Assembly (NCBI GenBank): GCA_003598015.1
Contig: QZKE01000035.1
Coordinates: forward strand, 1-41,805
From: Actinomycetota bacterium
GTDB taxonomy: Bacteria; Actinomycetota; Geothermincolia; Geothermincolales; RBG-13-55-18
Reading direction: 5' to 3'
Length of the DNA: 41,805 nt
Shown here piece after piece: positions 31,953 to 40,656 of the stretch; the stretch's first letter is position 1, and each line of letters begins with the position of its first letter. A program made the position numbers and the translations under genes. The notes below the pieces were generated by a model, which saw only the letters and a list, made by a program, of their open reading frames with translations, was not told where the DNA came from and ran no database searches.

Positions 31953-32764
31953 GCTGGCTGCTGACCCCGTACGTAGAGCGGCGGACCTGCCGCGTCCTCT
32001 TCTATCTGCTGCTCGGCCTGCCCCTCGGGATCCTCGACTTCACCATCGTGGTCACGGGGTTCTCACTCGGGCTCGGGTTGATCGTGACGCTGCTCGGCAT
32101 CCCAGTGCTCGTCGTTACCCTGCTCGTCGTCAGGAGTCTCGCGGCTCTGGAGAGAGGGCTCGCCGTATCACTGCTGGATGCGCCCATGCCCCGCCGCGGT
32201 CCGGCGCGCGACCGGGATAGCGGAGTTTTCTGGGCGCGCCTGCGCGGCCTTGTCTTCGCCAGGCGCACCTGGGAGGAAGCAGGTTACCTTATCCTGCGCC
32301 TGCCTCTCGGTACCCTCGATTTCAGCATCGCGGTAACCATAATAGCGCTTGCGGTCAGCGGGATGGTCATGCCGATAGTCGTGGCAGCCGGCGTGCCGGT
32401 GTCGATCGGTTCGTGGGAGATAGATACATTCGTCGAGTCCCTCGTCTACCTTCCGGTCAGCGTGATCTTCCTGCTCGTGGGTCCCCGGCTCGTACTCGCC
32501 TGGAGCGGGTTATCGCGGCGTCTCGCGACCGCTCTACTCGGGCGCCTGGAACCGTACGAGTCGAAGCTCGCCGTCGTCGACGTACTCGCGCGCACGGGCG
32601 AGGCCGATGGCTTCCTTATCCTCGACGAGCTCGAGCTGCGCTTCGGGAGGGGGCCTTTCCTGACCCCGACCCATGTCGAGGCGACCCTGCTGGCGCTCGA
32701 ATCGTTGGGACAGATCAGCGCCCGTCGCGAAAACGGCCGGACACTCTACGCGCTGGCTCGCTGA
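31949..32764 (+). CDS. Membrane sensor domain fused to a C-terminal winged helix
   Basis: This 271-residue protein carries a duplicated membrane region: 'LLLGLPLGILDFTIVVTGFS' near residue 20 and 'LILRLPLGTLDFSIAVTIIA' near residue 115, each followed by more membrane spans. This is the layout of the 'putative sensor' family common in Actinomycetota. After about residue 205 comes a cytoplasmic domain ('FLTPTHVEATLLALESLGQI' and 'SARRENGRTLYALAR') that resembles a PadR-like winged helix. A membrane sensor joined to a DNA-binding-like domain suggests one-component signalling. It overlaps the 2TM gene by four bases (ATGA). Confidence 0.65.
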   Translation: MSWLLTPYVERRTCRVLFYLLLGLPLGILDFTIVVTGFSLGLGLIVTLLGIPVLVVTLLVVRSLAALERGLAVSLLDAPMPRRGPARDRDSGVFWARLRGLVFARRTWEEAGYLILRLPLGTLDFSIAVTIIALAVSGMVMPIVVAAGVPVSIGSWEIDTFVESLVYLPVSVIFLLVGPRLVLAWSGLSRRLATALLGRLEPYESKLAVVDVLARTGEADGFLILDELELRFGRGPFLTPTHVEATLLALESLGQISARRENGRTLYALAR

Positions 32765-32804
32765 TGGTCAATAGGATTCATTTTGAAGAAAGGCGGGAAA
32801 AATA

Positions 32805-33053
32805 ATGTTGAGAAAGGTCGGGTCGGGCCCGGAGGTCAGGACTGGATTCAGGGATGAACCACAGCTGCCTGCACCTCATGGGGAAGGACGCAGAATAAAG
32901 AAAGCGTACCGAATGAACGATGATAAGGTAGTCGTCGATTTCCTCGCGGGAGACGGAACTAAGGAGAGTTGGATCATTGGCGTCCGGGGTGGGAGCGCGT
33001 ATAATCACACCTTGTATGCCGCAACCCGAAAAGAAAGAAGAGTGATTACTTGA
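32805..33053 (+). CDS. Hypothetical 82-aa protein, uncertain
   Basis: ATG 32805 opens an 82-codon frame with AAGGCGGG upstream. It overlaps the next gene start by four bases. The second half ('MNDDKVVVDFLAGDGTKESW', then 'IIGVRGGSAYNHTLYAAT') looks protein-like, while the first half is low in structure. GC content is below that of the neighbours. No family is recognised. It may be a small real gene, or leader sequence. Confidence 0.35.
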   Translation: MLRKVGSGPEVRTGFRDEPQLPAPHGEGRRIKKAYRMNDDKVVVDFLAGDGTKESWIIGVRGGSAYNHTLYAATRKERRVIT

Positions 33054-34411
33054 AGCTGCATCTTATTGCCCCGACCAAGCAGGGCGAGACATATCTGTTC
33101 AACAAGGGACTTCTGGCTCCCCTCGGCCTCATGTACCTGGCGGCGTATACCCCGCCGGAGGTCGAGGTGAAGTTGATCGACGAGAACGTCGAACGCGTCG
33201 ATTTCACGGACGTCCCCGACCTGGTGGGCATCACCACCATGACCGCCACCGCACCCCGTGCCTACGAGATCGCAGGGCGCTACCGCGCCTTGGGATCCAA
33301 GGTGGTGCTGGGCGGAGTGCACGCCTCCATGATTCCCGAGGAAGCGTTGCGCTATGCCGACGCGGTGGTAGTGGGGGAGGCGGAGAGCATCTGGCCGCAG
33401 GTCCTCGCCGACTTCGACGCGGGCCGGCTCGAGCCCCTTTATCGCCAGGAGCAGTACATAGACTTCAAACGCCCCGTCCAGCCCCGCCGCGATATCATCG
33501 ATCCCAGTCGTTACTGGAGCGCCAACGGGGTGCAGACCGCGCGCGGCTGTCCCCACGGCTGCAACTTCTGCTCGGTGACCGCCTTCAACGGGCGCCGGGT
33601 GCGTATGCGCGACGTAGACAACGTGCTGGCCGAAGTGGAATCGCTGCCCCGCCATAACCGCATACGCAACAAGGTCGTGGCTTTCGTCGATGACAATATC
33701 GCGGCCAACCCCACCCGCGCCAAGGAGCTCTTCAAGGGGCTTATACCCATGGATCTCAAGTGGGGTTCGCAGGCCTCCATCACCTTCGCCCGGGATGAGG
33801 AACTGGTGGCCCTTGCAGCCGAGAGCGGCTGCCACTTTCTTTTCGTCGGGCTGGAGACCATGAACCGCCAAGCCCTGGCCGAGATGGGCAAGAGCCAGAA
33901 CAAGGTGGAGGAATACGCCGATGCCCTGCAGCTGCTCAGGAAGTACGACATCCACGTCATGGGCGCCTTTGTATTCGGGTTCGATTGCGATGACGAGTCC
34001 TCTTTCACCGATACCCTGGATTTCGCCATGGAAAACAAGATACAGGTAGGCCAGTTAGCCCACCTCGTCCCTTACCCGGGGACGCGCCTCTACAACGAGT
34101 TGATGGAACAGGGCCGCGTGGAACCGGAGTTCTGGTTCGAGCCGTCCTGGGATGCCAGGGTGGTGTACACGCCCAAGAACTTCACCGCGAAAGAACTTAC
34201 GGACCGCACCCATAAAGCACAGAGGGATTTCTACTCCTACCGCTCCATCGCCAGGCGCATGTACCTGCACCGCCACTGGAGCTACTGGTTCGCCTTCAAT
34301 CTCCTCTACCGCCACTCCCTCTCCAGCAGCCGCTCCCACGAGGTAGGGGACCACGTAAAGAACGGGAATGGCAGGAAATGGCTGTTCTCCCAGCGTCCCG
34401 CGAAGGCCTGA
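33050..34411 (+). CDS. B12-binding-domain radical SAM protein
   Basis: This 453-residue protein has an N-terminal cobalamin-binding-type Rossmann domain ('VVLGGVHASMIPEEALRYAD' and 'AVVVGEAESIW', about 85-115) and a radical SAM core. The SAM cluster motif C167-PHG-C171-NF-C174 lies in 'TARGCPHGCNFCSV'. 'FLFVGLETMNRQALAEMGKS' and 'HLVPYPGTRLYNELMEQGRV' are standard later segments. Relatives do methylation, ring formation or C-C chemistry on lipids and cofactors. The target is unknown. The start is taken at TTG 33050, with AAGAAGAG upstream, because the next plausible start would cut into the first beta strand. It is convergent with galK. Confidence 0.85.
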   Translation: MKLHLIAPTKQGETYLFNKGLLAPLGLMYLAAYTPPEVEVKLIDENVERVDFTDVPDLVGITTMTATAPRAYEIAGRYRALGSKVVLGGVHASMIPEEALRYADAVVVGEAESIWPQVLADFDAGRLEPLYRQEQYIDFKRPVQPRRDIIDPSRYWSANGVQTARGCPHGCNFCSVTAFNGRRVRMRDVDNVLAEVESLPRHNRIRNKVVAFVDDNIAANPTRAKELFKGLIPMDLKWGSQASITFARDEELVALAAESGCHFLFVGLETMNRQALAEMGKSQNKVEEYADALQLLRKYDIHVMGAFVFGFDCDDESSFTDTLDFAMENKIQVGQLAHLVPYPGTRLYNELMEQGRVEPEFWFEPSWDARVVYTPKNFTAKELTDRTHKAQRDFYSYRSIARRMYLHRHWSYWFAFNLLYRHSLSSSRSHEVGDHVKNGNGRKWLFSQRPAKA

Positions 34412-34451
34412 GGAAGCAAATAAGGCCGGACGCTTCACGGTACAGAACCTC

Positions 34452-35612
34452 TTAGAGTCTGCGCGCTCCTCCGCTGGGGGCGTTCACGACGATGAAGAAG
34501 GGCTCGCGCCCCGTCGCGTCGCCGTAGAGCCCCGGGACTTTGGCGAGATATGCGGGTACGGCTTCGCGGTTCACCAGGGCGATGACGCAGCCGCCGAAGC
34601 CCGCCCCGGTCATGCGGCACCCCCATACCCCCGGCCTGGCCTGGGATATCTCCTGCAGAGCGTCCAGCTCCGGGCTGGAGACCTGATAGAGGTCGCGCAG
34701 GGATGCGTGGGAGAGGTTGAGCAGGCGTCCCAATCCCTGGGGATCTCCACCCTCCAGGCATCTCACCGCTTCCCTGACGCGCAGGTTCTCCTCTATGACG
34801 TGCTCCGTCCGCATCCCCGCGGTCTCGGCGAGGTAGGGCCGGGCGGCCGCGAGCTCCTCCCGGGTCACGTGGCTGAGGTCCTCCCTGCCGCCGATCCTCC
34901 CGGAGATCGTGCGCAACGCCTCCTCGCATTCCCGCCGCCTCCGGTTGTAGGCGGAAGCCGCGAGGGAGCGGTAGACGCCGGTGTGCCCGATGACTATCGC
35001 CGTATCTTTCAGGGAGAAGGGGATATGGACGTAGGCGGCGGTGCCGCAGTCCAGGAAGAGGACCGTCCCCACCTCGGCAAGGGCCACGACGTACTGGTCC
35101 ATGATACCGCAAGAGACGCCCACGAACTCGTTTTCGGCCCTCCAGGCGGCGCGGGCGGCCTCTTCCCCGTCCAGCGTATAGCCCAGGCTCGCCGAGGATA
35201 CGGCCGTCACCACCTCCAGGGAAGCGGACGAGGAGAGCCCGGCGCCCAACGGAAGGTCGCCGAAGTAGAGTGCCTCGAAGGGGGGAGGCGCCCCCCGGGA
35301 CTGTGAGAGGAAGGCGAGGACACCGCGAGCGTAATCCGCCCAATCACCGCGCCTGGCGATGCGGCCCGGATCCAGCTCCGCTTCCTCGCCGCTGGCGGCC
35401 GAATAGAGCCGGGCGGGCGGCGATTTCTTCGCGCGGATGAGCACGTAGGTCCCCTCCGCTATGGCAAGGGGGAGAACCAGGCCGCCGTTGTAGTCGGTAT
35501 GCTCGCCGATGAGGTTGACGCGCCCCGGGGCGAAGTAGAGGTCGGCGTCGCCGTCTTCGCCATAACGTACGGCGAACTCCGCCCGCCGTTCCCGTATCTC
35601 CCTCTTTTCCAG
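34452..35612 (-). CDS. galK: Galactokinase, probable CTG start
   Basis: The frame encodes galactokinase (about 386 aa). The signature 'PGRVNLIGEHTDYNGG' lies near residues 29-44, the GHMP ATP loop is 'LPLGAGLSSSASLE', then 'GVSCGIMDQYV' and 'MTGAGFGGCVIAL'. It phosphorylates galactose to galactose-1-phosphate for the GalT encoded just upstream. No ATG, GTG or TTG exists between the galT stop (35618-35616) and the signature. The only near-standard codon is CTG at 35612-35610, with AGGAGG seven to eight bases before it. A start at the later GTG (35444) would delete the essential N-terminus. The frame also continues directly from the galT TGA. Confidence 0.88.
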   Translation of the reverse strand: MEKREIRERRAEFAVRYGEDGDADLYFAPGRVNLIGEHTDYNGGLVLPLAIAEGTYVLIRAKKSPPARLYSAASGEEAELDPGRIARRGDWADYARGVLAFLSQSRGAPPPFEALYFGDLPLGAGLSSSASLEVVTAVSSASLGYTLDGEEAARAAWRAENEFVGVSCGIMDQYVVALAEVGTVLFLDCGTAAYVHIPFSLKDTAIVIGHTGVYRSLAASAYNRRRRECEEALRTISGRIGGREDLSHVTREELAAARPYLAETAGMRTEHVIEENLRVREAVRCLEGGDPQGLGRLLNLSHASLRDLYQVSSPELDALQEISQARPGVWGCRMTGAGFGGCVIALVNREAVPAYLAKVPGLYGDATGREPFFIVVNAPSGGARRL

Positions 35613-35615
35613 GGA

Positions 35616-36581
35616 TCAGCCCTCCTCGCATTTCCTCTCAACCGCCGCGCGCAGCTCCGCCGCCTTCTCCTCGGGCACCGTGGTGTTGATGTGGGCCCAC
35701 GCGCCGGTCTCGGAGGAGGCACTGTACTTGAGCTTGTCGCGGTCGCGCATGGGCGGGTAGAACTCGATGTGGAAATGGTAGTAAGGGTAATCGCCCCCGT
35801 CCGTGGGATCCTGGTGCATGCACATCATGTAGGGAAAGGTGAAGCCGAAGAGCGCATCGTAGCCGCCGGTGACGCACTTCAATGCCCGGGCGAGCCCGCG
35901 CTTTTCCGCAGCGCTCATCTCAGTCAGGGACCCCAGGTGCCGGTCCGGGGCGACGATGACGTCGTAGCCGTACTGGGCGAAGGAGGGCACGAAGGCCGTG
36001 AATCCGTCCCCGGCGTAGACGATGCGCGATCCCACCTCCCGCTCGTGCTCCAGCAGGTCGCATACCAGGCAGCTCCCTTTCTCACGCCAGTGCAGCAGGG
36101 ACGACTCCAGTTCCGTCTTGATCCTCAAGGGGATGAAGGAATAGGCGTAGATCTGTCCGTGGGGATGGTGGATGGTGACTCCCACCGCTTCCCCCCGGTT
36201 CTCGAAGATGAAGACGTATTCTATGCCGGGTATATCTCCCAGCAGCCGGTAGCGCTCTTCCCAGTGCTCGACCAGCCTGGTGACGTGGTCAAGGGGCAGT
36301 TCCGGCAGGGTGACGTCGTGGTCGGGGGAGTACAGGGTCACCTCGCATTTGCCGCAGCTGGGCCTCACCGGCAGGAGGTCGTCTCCCGCGATGTCCGGCG
36401 GTGGGGGATCGCGGGTAAGGGACGGGAAGTCGTTGTCGTAGGCGAAGATCTCGTATTCATCCGGTACCTTTCCCGAGCCGGGGCAGAAAGGGCAGCCGTC
36501 CTCGGGCAGCAGCGGCCTCTCCTGGCGGCGCGACGCCACCATGATCCAGGTCCGCAACAGCGGGTCCCATCGCAGTTCCAT
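35616..36581 (-). CDS. galT: Galactose-1-phosphate uridylyltransferase
   Basis: This 321-residue GalT has the zinc-site motif 'CPFCPGS' near residue 31 and the catalytic 'HHPHGQIYAY', where the second His forms the uridylyl intermediate. 'DPTDGGDYPYYHFHIEFYPP' matches the C-terminal HIT-like half. It exchanges UMP between UDP-glucose and galactose-1-phosphate in the Leloir pathway. ATG at 36581 follows GAAGGGTGA; GTG 36584 is adjacent. It forms a galT-galK operon with three bases between the stop and the galK CTG. No epimerase or transporter is adjacent. Confidence 0.92.
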   Translation of the reverse strand: MELRWDPLLRTWIMVASRRQERPLLPEDGCPFCPGSGKVPDEYEIFAYDNDFPSLTRDPPPPDIAGDDLLPVRPSCGKCEVTLYSPDHDVTLPELPLDHVTRLVEHWEERYRLLGDIPGIEYVFIFENRGEAVGVTIHHPHGQIYAYSFIPLRIKTELESSLLHWREKGSCLVCDLLEHEREVGSRIVYAGDGFTAFVPSFAQYGYDVIVAPDRHLGSLTEMSAAEKRGLARALKCVTGGYDALFGFTFPYMMCMHQDPTDGGDYPYYHFHIEFYPPMRDRDKLKYSASSETGAWAHINTTVPEEKAAELRAAVERKCEEG

Positions 36582-36719
36582 CACGGCTCACCCTTCCGAG
36601 CACGCCGGCCGCCATGCGGGAATCATGCCGTCGTCACTGATTATAGAGGGGAGAGCGCATGCGTGACCAATGGGCCGTTCAAGGAAGACAGCCTCGCTGT
36701 ATTCTCCGACGTCCATAAC

Positions 36720-37829
36720 CTATTTGCCGGTGGCGGCCGCGATCATGGCCTTTACGTTCTCCACCCTGGCGTCGATGGGGATATCGCAGCCGGAATGGAG
36801 GATGAAACCAGTGGGCCCCAATCCCTCCACCAGCTTGCGGCTGTAGTCGTATACCTCGTCGGGGGTACCGTGTGAAAGAAGGACGGGTGATACGTCACCC
36901 ATGATGCACATGGTATCCCCCAGGATCTCCTTGGCCTTGAAGATATCGGTAGAGCTGTCGAAGGACATTACGCACTTCCCGGCCGGCAGGGTCTTGAACA
37001 TGTCCAGGTCGCGGGTCCAGTCGGAGTCCAGGTGGAAGATGACGATGGTGCCGGAGTCGAGCACCTCGTAGGCGAGCTTCTCCAGGTAGGGCCAGACGAA
37101 GCGCTCCCACAGGGGACGGGAGAGCATCTCCGAGGCGGAGCGCCAGCCGCCTATCCACATGGCCGGGAAGCCGAACTGCTTGTTGGCATTGACGATCATG
37201 GGTGCGATGTCCGGGAGGGTGACATCCATGGCCGCCTGCACCTTGTCCGGTATGCGGTAGAGGTCGAGGACGAACTGGGCCAGGGTGCGCGCGCCGCAGA
37301 ACATCTCGTAAGGTGTGGTGATGATCCCCATGACCAGGACCGGCGCGTCGTGCTCCGCCCATCTCTCGACGGCTTGCGGCGTGAACTCGATGAAGCCGCC
37401 CAGGGCCTGCCCGAAATCCAGGCCGACCCGTTCCTCGAGGAAGGGGTACATAAAAGCGTTCCATCCCGCGTCCACTATACGGTCGTAGTCCTCCGTGGTC
37501 ATCAGCTCCCTCTCCTGCACCTGCCAGGCCTCGTCGTAGGGGAGCTCCCGTCCGGGGACGTATATCCTGGAGAGCCAGGCCAGGCTGAGCATATCCGGGG
37601 TATAGGTGGCGTATTCCATGGCGTCTGCGCCTCCCACCTTGTCCCAGGCCTGGATCATCATATCCGTGGCCGTGGGCATATCCCTGACGAAATCGCCCAG
37701 GGGCGCTCCGATGGCACCGGCGCCGAATCCCGAGTACTCCAGGACCACCGGTGTGCGGTCGGTCTTCTCCAGGGCTATGGTAGCGAGCACGCGCTGCCTG
37801 CGCTCCTCGAACAGGGAAGTGTCGTTCAT
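36720..37829 (-). CDS. Uroporphyrinogen-decarboxylase-fold protein (MtaA/CmuA-like methyltransferase group)
   Basis: This 369-residue protein has the UroD barrel: 'ATIALEKTDRTPVVLEYSGF' at the start, 'GTIVIFHLDSDWTRDLDMFK' in the middle and 'GFILHSGCDIPIDARVENVK' at the end. Heme UroD is unlikely, because its arginine-rich N-terminal motif is absent. The layout fits the corrinoid:thiol methyltransferase group (MtaA, CmuA). Of that group's zinc ligands HxC...C, the His (in 'FHLDSD') and the last Cys (in 'HSGC') are present, but the middle Cys is Asp. Start ATG 37829 follows GGAGGAAGCG. It lies 258 bp downstream of an MtrA-family gene on the same strand. Joint action in methyl transfer is possible. 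Confidence 0.75.
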   Translation of the reverse strand: MNDTSLFEERRQRVLATIALEKTDRTPVVLEYSGFGAGAIGAPLGDFVRDMPTATDMMIQAWDKVGGADAMEYATYTPDMLSLAWLSRIYVPGRELPYDEAWQVQERELMTTEDYDRIVDAGWNAFMYPFLEERVGLDFGQALGGFIEFTPQAVERWAEHDAPVLVMGIITTPYEMFCGARTLAQFVLDLYRIPDKVQAAMDVTLPDIAPMIVNANKQFGFPAMWIGGWRSASEMLSRPLWERFVWPYLEKLAYEVLDSGTIVIFHLDSDWTRDLDMFKTLPAGKCVMSFDSSTDIFKAKEILGDTMCIMGDVSPVLLSHGTPDEVYDYSRKLVEGLGPTGFILHSGCDIPIDARVENVKAMIAAATGK

Positions 37830-38060
37830 CGCTTCCTCCTCTCCGCGCCAGGGCTATCTGCGGTAGCGGGGACGGGGGCGCACCCTCGACCCATTATCTT
37901 CTACCCGTTCGGACCGTTTCTTAACCATGCGTATAGCTGCACGAGGCCGCAGCCAATCAGGCCATGCATGTACCGTACAGTGTATCGCTAAGCGGGCTCG
38001 AAGACATAGAGGATATGAGAGTCCAGGATTACCTGCAGCAGTCTTATTGTCAGGATTCCC

Positions 38061-38081
38061 CCCGGCGCTGGACGCGCCGGG
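38061..38081 (-). terminator. GC-rich hairpin after the mtrA-like gene
   Basis: CCCGGCGC (38061-38068) and GCGCCGGG (38074-38081) form a perfect 8-bp stem with a 5-nt loop, seven bases past the stop of the MtrA-like gene on the minus strand. No clear U-run follows. Termination is likely but not assured. It would separate the arsenic operon from the UroD-like gene. The rest of the 37830-38060 spacer shows nothing. Confidence 0.5.
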
Positions 38082-38087
38082 AGCGCA

Positions 38088-38777
38088 TCATTCCCCAGGT
38101 TCCTTTTTCTTGCGCTTCCTTATCAGGTCCATCAGCTCGAAAGCGCGTTTCTGCGCGGCACGTTCCGCGTCGCTGGTGGGCTCTCCCCAGGGCTGCATCA
38201 CTTTCCAGGTTATCTTTCCGCTCAAGGCGGGCTCGGGATAAGCGCCCGTATCGTATAGGGTCTGGCCGCGGAAATCCACCGGCTCTTCCTGATAACACGA
38301 CCACACCGCCTGCCTTATCAGGCCGGGGTCCCCCTGGAACTGCAGATCCACCAGGTTCACCTGTTTCCTGAAACGCTCGATCAGCTCCGGCGGGATGTTG
38401 TAGAGATACGGGTGGGGGGAATCCGTTCCGAGGATGTGCCCCTTCTCGTCCACCCCGTTGGCGAGAAGGGCTTTAACGGCATCTCCCGTCAGGTGTCCCT
38501 CCGACTCCGGCCCCCCCAGGATGAAATAGCGGATATTGGGATTGGCCACTACGTTGCATACGATCTTCTCCAACCCGATGTTCTCGGTCTGTAGCGTCCC
38601 GGACAGCGCGGCTCCGCTCTCCGCGCCGGCGCGTACCAGAGCCTCGATCTCTGGAGGCACCTTGTCCTGATCCCACTTCAGGATGATGCACACCACGACG
38701 GGGGAACGGTCATTCCCCCGTATGTAGCACCCTTCCTCGGGCGGGTAATCCGGATGAGGATCGACCTTCAGCAGCAT
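38088..38777 (-). CDS. mtrA: Soluble MtrA-family corrinoid protein in the arsenic operon
   Basis: This 229-residue protein matches the cytoplasmic domain of MtrA, subunit A of archaeal tetrahydromethanopterin:CoM methyltransferase. Shared segments are '[18 protein letters not shown]', '[20 protein letters not shown]', '[20 protein letters not shown]' and '[19 protein letters not shown]'. His95 in 'EGHLTG' aligns with His84 of the Methanothermobacter protein, known to ligate the cobalt of the corrinoid. The C-terminal membrane anchor is absent: the protein ends in a charged tail '[15 protein letters not shown]'. ATG 38777 lies 10 bp inside the end of acr3, so translation is coupled to the arsenite exporter. 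No other Mtr subunit is present. A methyl carrier role is family-based; the link to arsenic is inference. Confidence 0.85.
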   Translation of the reverse strand: MLLKVDPHPDYPPEEGCYIRGNDRSPVVVCIILKWDQDKVPPEIEALVRAGAESGAALSGTLQTENIGLEKIVCNVVANPNIRYFILGGPESEGHLTGDAVKALLANGVDEKGHILGTDSPHPYLYNIPPELIERFRKQVNLVDLQFQGDPGLIRQAVWSCYQEEPVDFRGQTLYDTGAYPEPALSGKITWKVMQPWGEPTSDAERAAQKRAFELMDLIRKRKKKEPGE

Positions 38778-39964
38778 GTCTCGCCCCCCTTCGTTTCCGC
38801 CACCTCGCCGGCCCCGACCGGCCGGGGTTCACCTTCGGTCCCGAACCAGTGTTGCGTCCTCAGGCATATCTTGACCAGCAGCAGCATCACCGGCACCTCG
38901 ATGAGCACGCCCACCACCGTTGCCAGGGCTGCTCCTGAGGCGATGCCGTAGAGCACCGCAGCGGTGGCGATGGCCACCTCGAAGTGGTTGGAAGCGCCGA
39001 TCATGGCCGAGGGCGCGGCGTCGCGATAGTTCAGCTTGAGCAGCTTCGCCAGCCCATACCCGATCCAGAAAATGAGCATGGTCTGGATGAAGAGCGGCAC
39101 GGCTATGTACACGATGGACATGGGCTGGTCGATGATGAGCTCGCCCTTGAGGCTGAAGAGTATGATCAGCGTTACCAGCAGTGCAATGATGGTCACGGGC
39201 GTGAGGTAGTGCACGAACTTCTCCTGGAACCAGGCTTCGCCCTTCCTTCTCATGATCCACTTGCGGGTGAAATAGCCCGCCACCAGGGGCAGCGCGACGT
39301 AGATGGTAACCGAGAGCACGATGGTCAGCCAGGGCACGGGCATCTCGTTCACCCCCAGGAGCCAGCCCCCCAGGGGGGCGTAGAGGAAGAGCATGGTCAG
39401 CGAGTTGATGGCCACCATCACCAGGGTGTGGCCGTCGTTGCCCTTCGCCAGGTAGGACCAGACCAACACCATTGCCGTGCAGGGGGCGATACCCAGGAGT
39501 ATGCATCCGGAGATATAGGAGCGGTACAGCTCCGGCGGGGTGCCGGCGGCGGTGACGTAATGGCTGGCGGTATCCAGGCCGGGGATGAAGGGCTTGAAGA
39601 CGTAACCCAGGAAGAAGGTGGCGATGGCCACCATGGTGAACGGTTTGATACACCAGTTGACGAAGAGGGTGAGGAGCACGGGTTTGGGCGTCTTCCCGGC
39701 CTTCACCACCTCGGCGAAGTCGATCTTGACCATGATGGGGTACATCATGAAGAAGAGGCAGATGGCGATGGGTATGGATACCTGCGCTACGGATACCCTG
39801 TCCAGCGCCGTTCCCATGGAGGGGAATATCTTACCCAGGAAGATACCGAAGCCGATGCATGCCAGTACCCACAGGGTGAGGTATCTCTCGAAGAAGCCCA
39901 ACTTGCGGACCGCCTGAGGCTCCCCGTTCCGTTTCTGCTCCACGCCTTTCGTTTTGCCTGGCAC
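38768..39964 (-). CDS. acr3: ACR3-type arsenite exporter
   Basis: This 398-residue membrane protein has about ten helices. The family landmarks are '[19 protein letters not shown]', with the conserved Cys in a central helix, and '[18 protein letters not shown]', with the conserved Glu in a later helix. It exports arsenite, driven by proton-motive force, in the cytoplasmic membrane. The start is GTG at 39964 with GGAGGGCAAGG upstream. A longer frame from 40030 would run into arsR. It lies 16 bp downstream of arsR, and its stop overlaps the MtrA-like start by 10 bp. Confidence 0.92.
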   Translation of the reverse strand: MPGKTKGVEQKRNGEPQAVRKLGFFERYLTLWVLACIGFGIFLGKIFPSMGTALDRVSVAQVSIPIAICLFFMMYPIMVKIDFAEVVKAGKTPKPVLLTLFVNWCIKPFTMVAIATFFLGYVFKPFIPGLDTASHYVTAAGTPPELYRSYISGCILLGIAPCTAMVLVWSYLAKGNDGHTLVMVAINSLTMLFLYAPLGGWLLGVNEMPVPWLTIVLSVTIYVALPLVAGYFTRKWIMRRKGEAWFQEKFVHYLTPVTIIALLVTLIILFSLKGELIIDQPMSIVYIAVPLFIQTMLIFWIGYGLAKLLKLNYRDAAPSAMIGASNHFEVAIATAAVLYGIASGAALATVVGVLIEVPVMLLLVKICLRTQHWFGTEGEPRPVGAGEVAETKGGETCC

Positions 39965-39980
39965 CCTTGCCCTCCGGCCC

Positions 39981-40343
39981 TCAACCGCTCGCTTTGCGGC
40001 ACGCGGTACTCGAGGAATATACCTTCGCAATCCTCTCGGCTCCGAGAAATTCCCGGAAGCTCGCGTTCAGTCTTTCGATGGACGCGCGGTCCAGGGCGTA
40101 AAAGGACCAGGTCCCTTCCCGGCGCACATGCACCAGTCCCGATTCCAGCAGCACCTTGAGGTGATGCGAAGCCAGGGGTTGGGAGATGTCCAGCCCCTCC
40201 TCGATTTCGCAGACGCATTTCTCCCCGCTGAAGAGGAGGCACATGATGCGCAGCCGGTTGACGTCCGCCAGGACCTTGAGGGTGTCGGCCAGGGCCGCGA
40301 CCTCGTTGCTGACCGCGCATTTTGCCAGGCTTTCTTCCCTCAT
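39981..40343 (-). CDS. arsR: ArsR family arsenic-responsive repressor
   Basis: This 120-residue protein has the ArsR/SmtB winged helix: '[20 protein letters not shown]', then '[20 protein letters not shown]' and wing '[10 protein letters not shown]'. The metal site 'EKCVCEIEE' (Cys43, Cys45) matches the CVC motif of classic arsenite sensors. It should leave its operator when As(III) binds, releasing acr3 and the MtrA-like gene. ATG 40343 is preceded by an in-frame TTG (40346) better spaced from GGAGG, so either may start translation. Divergent from the amidohydrolase at 40657. Confidence 0.9.
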   Translation of the reverse strand: MREESLAKCAVSNEVAALADTLKVLADVNRLRIMCLLFSGEKCVCEIEEGLDISQPLASHHLKVLLESGLVHVRREGTWSFYALDRASIERLNASFREFLGAERIAKVYSSSTACRKASG

Positions 40344-40367
40344 CAATCCGCAGACCTCCGTTCCGGG

Positions 40368-40404
40368 ATATTAATCAATATATGTTTATATAAACCACTG
40401 TTAA
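40368..40404 (-). promoter_or_regulatory. arsR promoter with overlapping palindromes
   Basis: On the minus strand TTAACA (complement of 40399-40404), a 16-bp spacer and TATATT form a promoter. GTTTATATAAAC (40384-40395), a perfect 12-bp palindrome, fills the spacer. ATATT-AATC-AATAT (40368-40381) overlaps the -10. Both are AT-rich in GC-rich DNA and are plausible ArsR operators. The remaining spacer up to the amidohydrolase (40405-40656) shows nothing beyond the GGAGG ribosome-binding site at its end. Confidence 0.55.
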
Positions 40405-40656
40405 TATAGCATGAACACAAGGAGAAGGAAAAGAGCGGCGCTGGATCGTCCCGGCGTAATGCACGCCTCAAATCCCACCCTGCGATGGCGGGGACGGGTC
40501 GCTCCGGGGTGTTTCGCTTGCATAAGCAGGTTACGGCCGCGTGCTTGACGATCGACTGTGGAGTGCGCGGTTTGTGTATGAGGGGGGCAACTCTTACAAT
40601 CGCCCTAAGGGTCGATGCCGGCAAGGAAGGGACCCTGCACTACCCGGGAGGTTGAA

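Noticed and set aside
35344..35631. 95-codon minus-strand frame with an ATG at the galT-galK junction
   Set aside because: It is out of frame with galK, rich in Arg and Pro as expected of a shifted GC-rich frame, and overlaps the galK signature region.
39965..40030. Longer acr3 start at 40030
   Set aside because: It would overlap arsR by 50 bp and adds an arginine-rich tail not seen in ACR3. GTG 39964 has a good ribosome-binding site.
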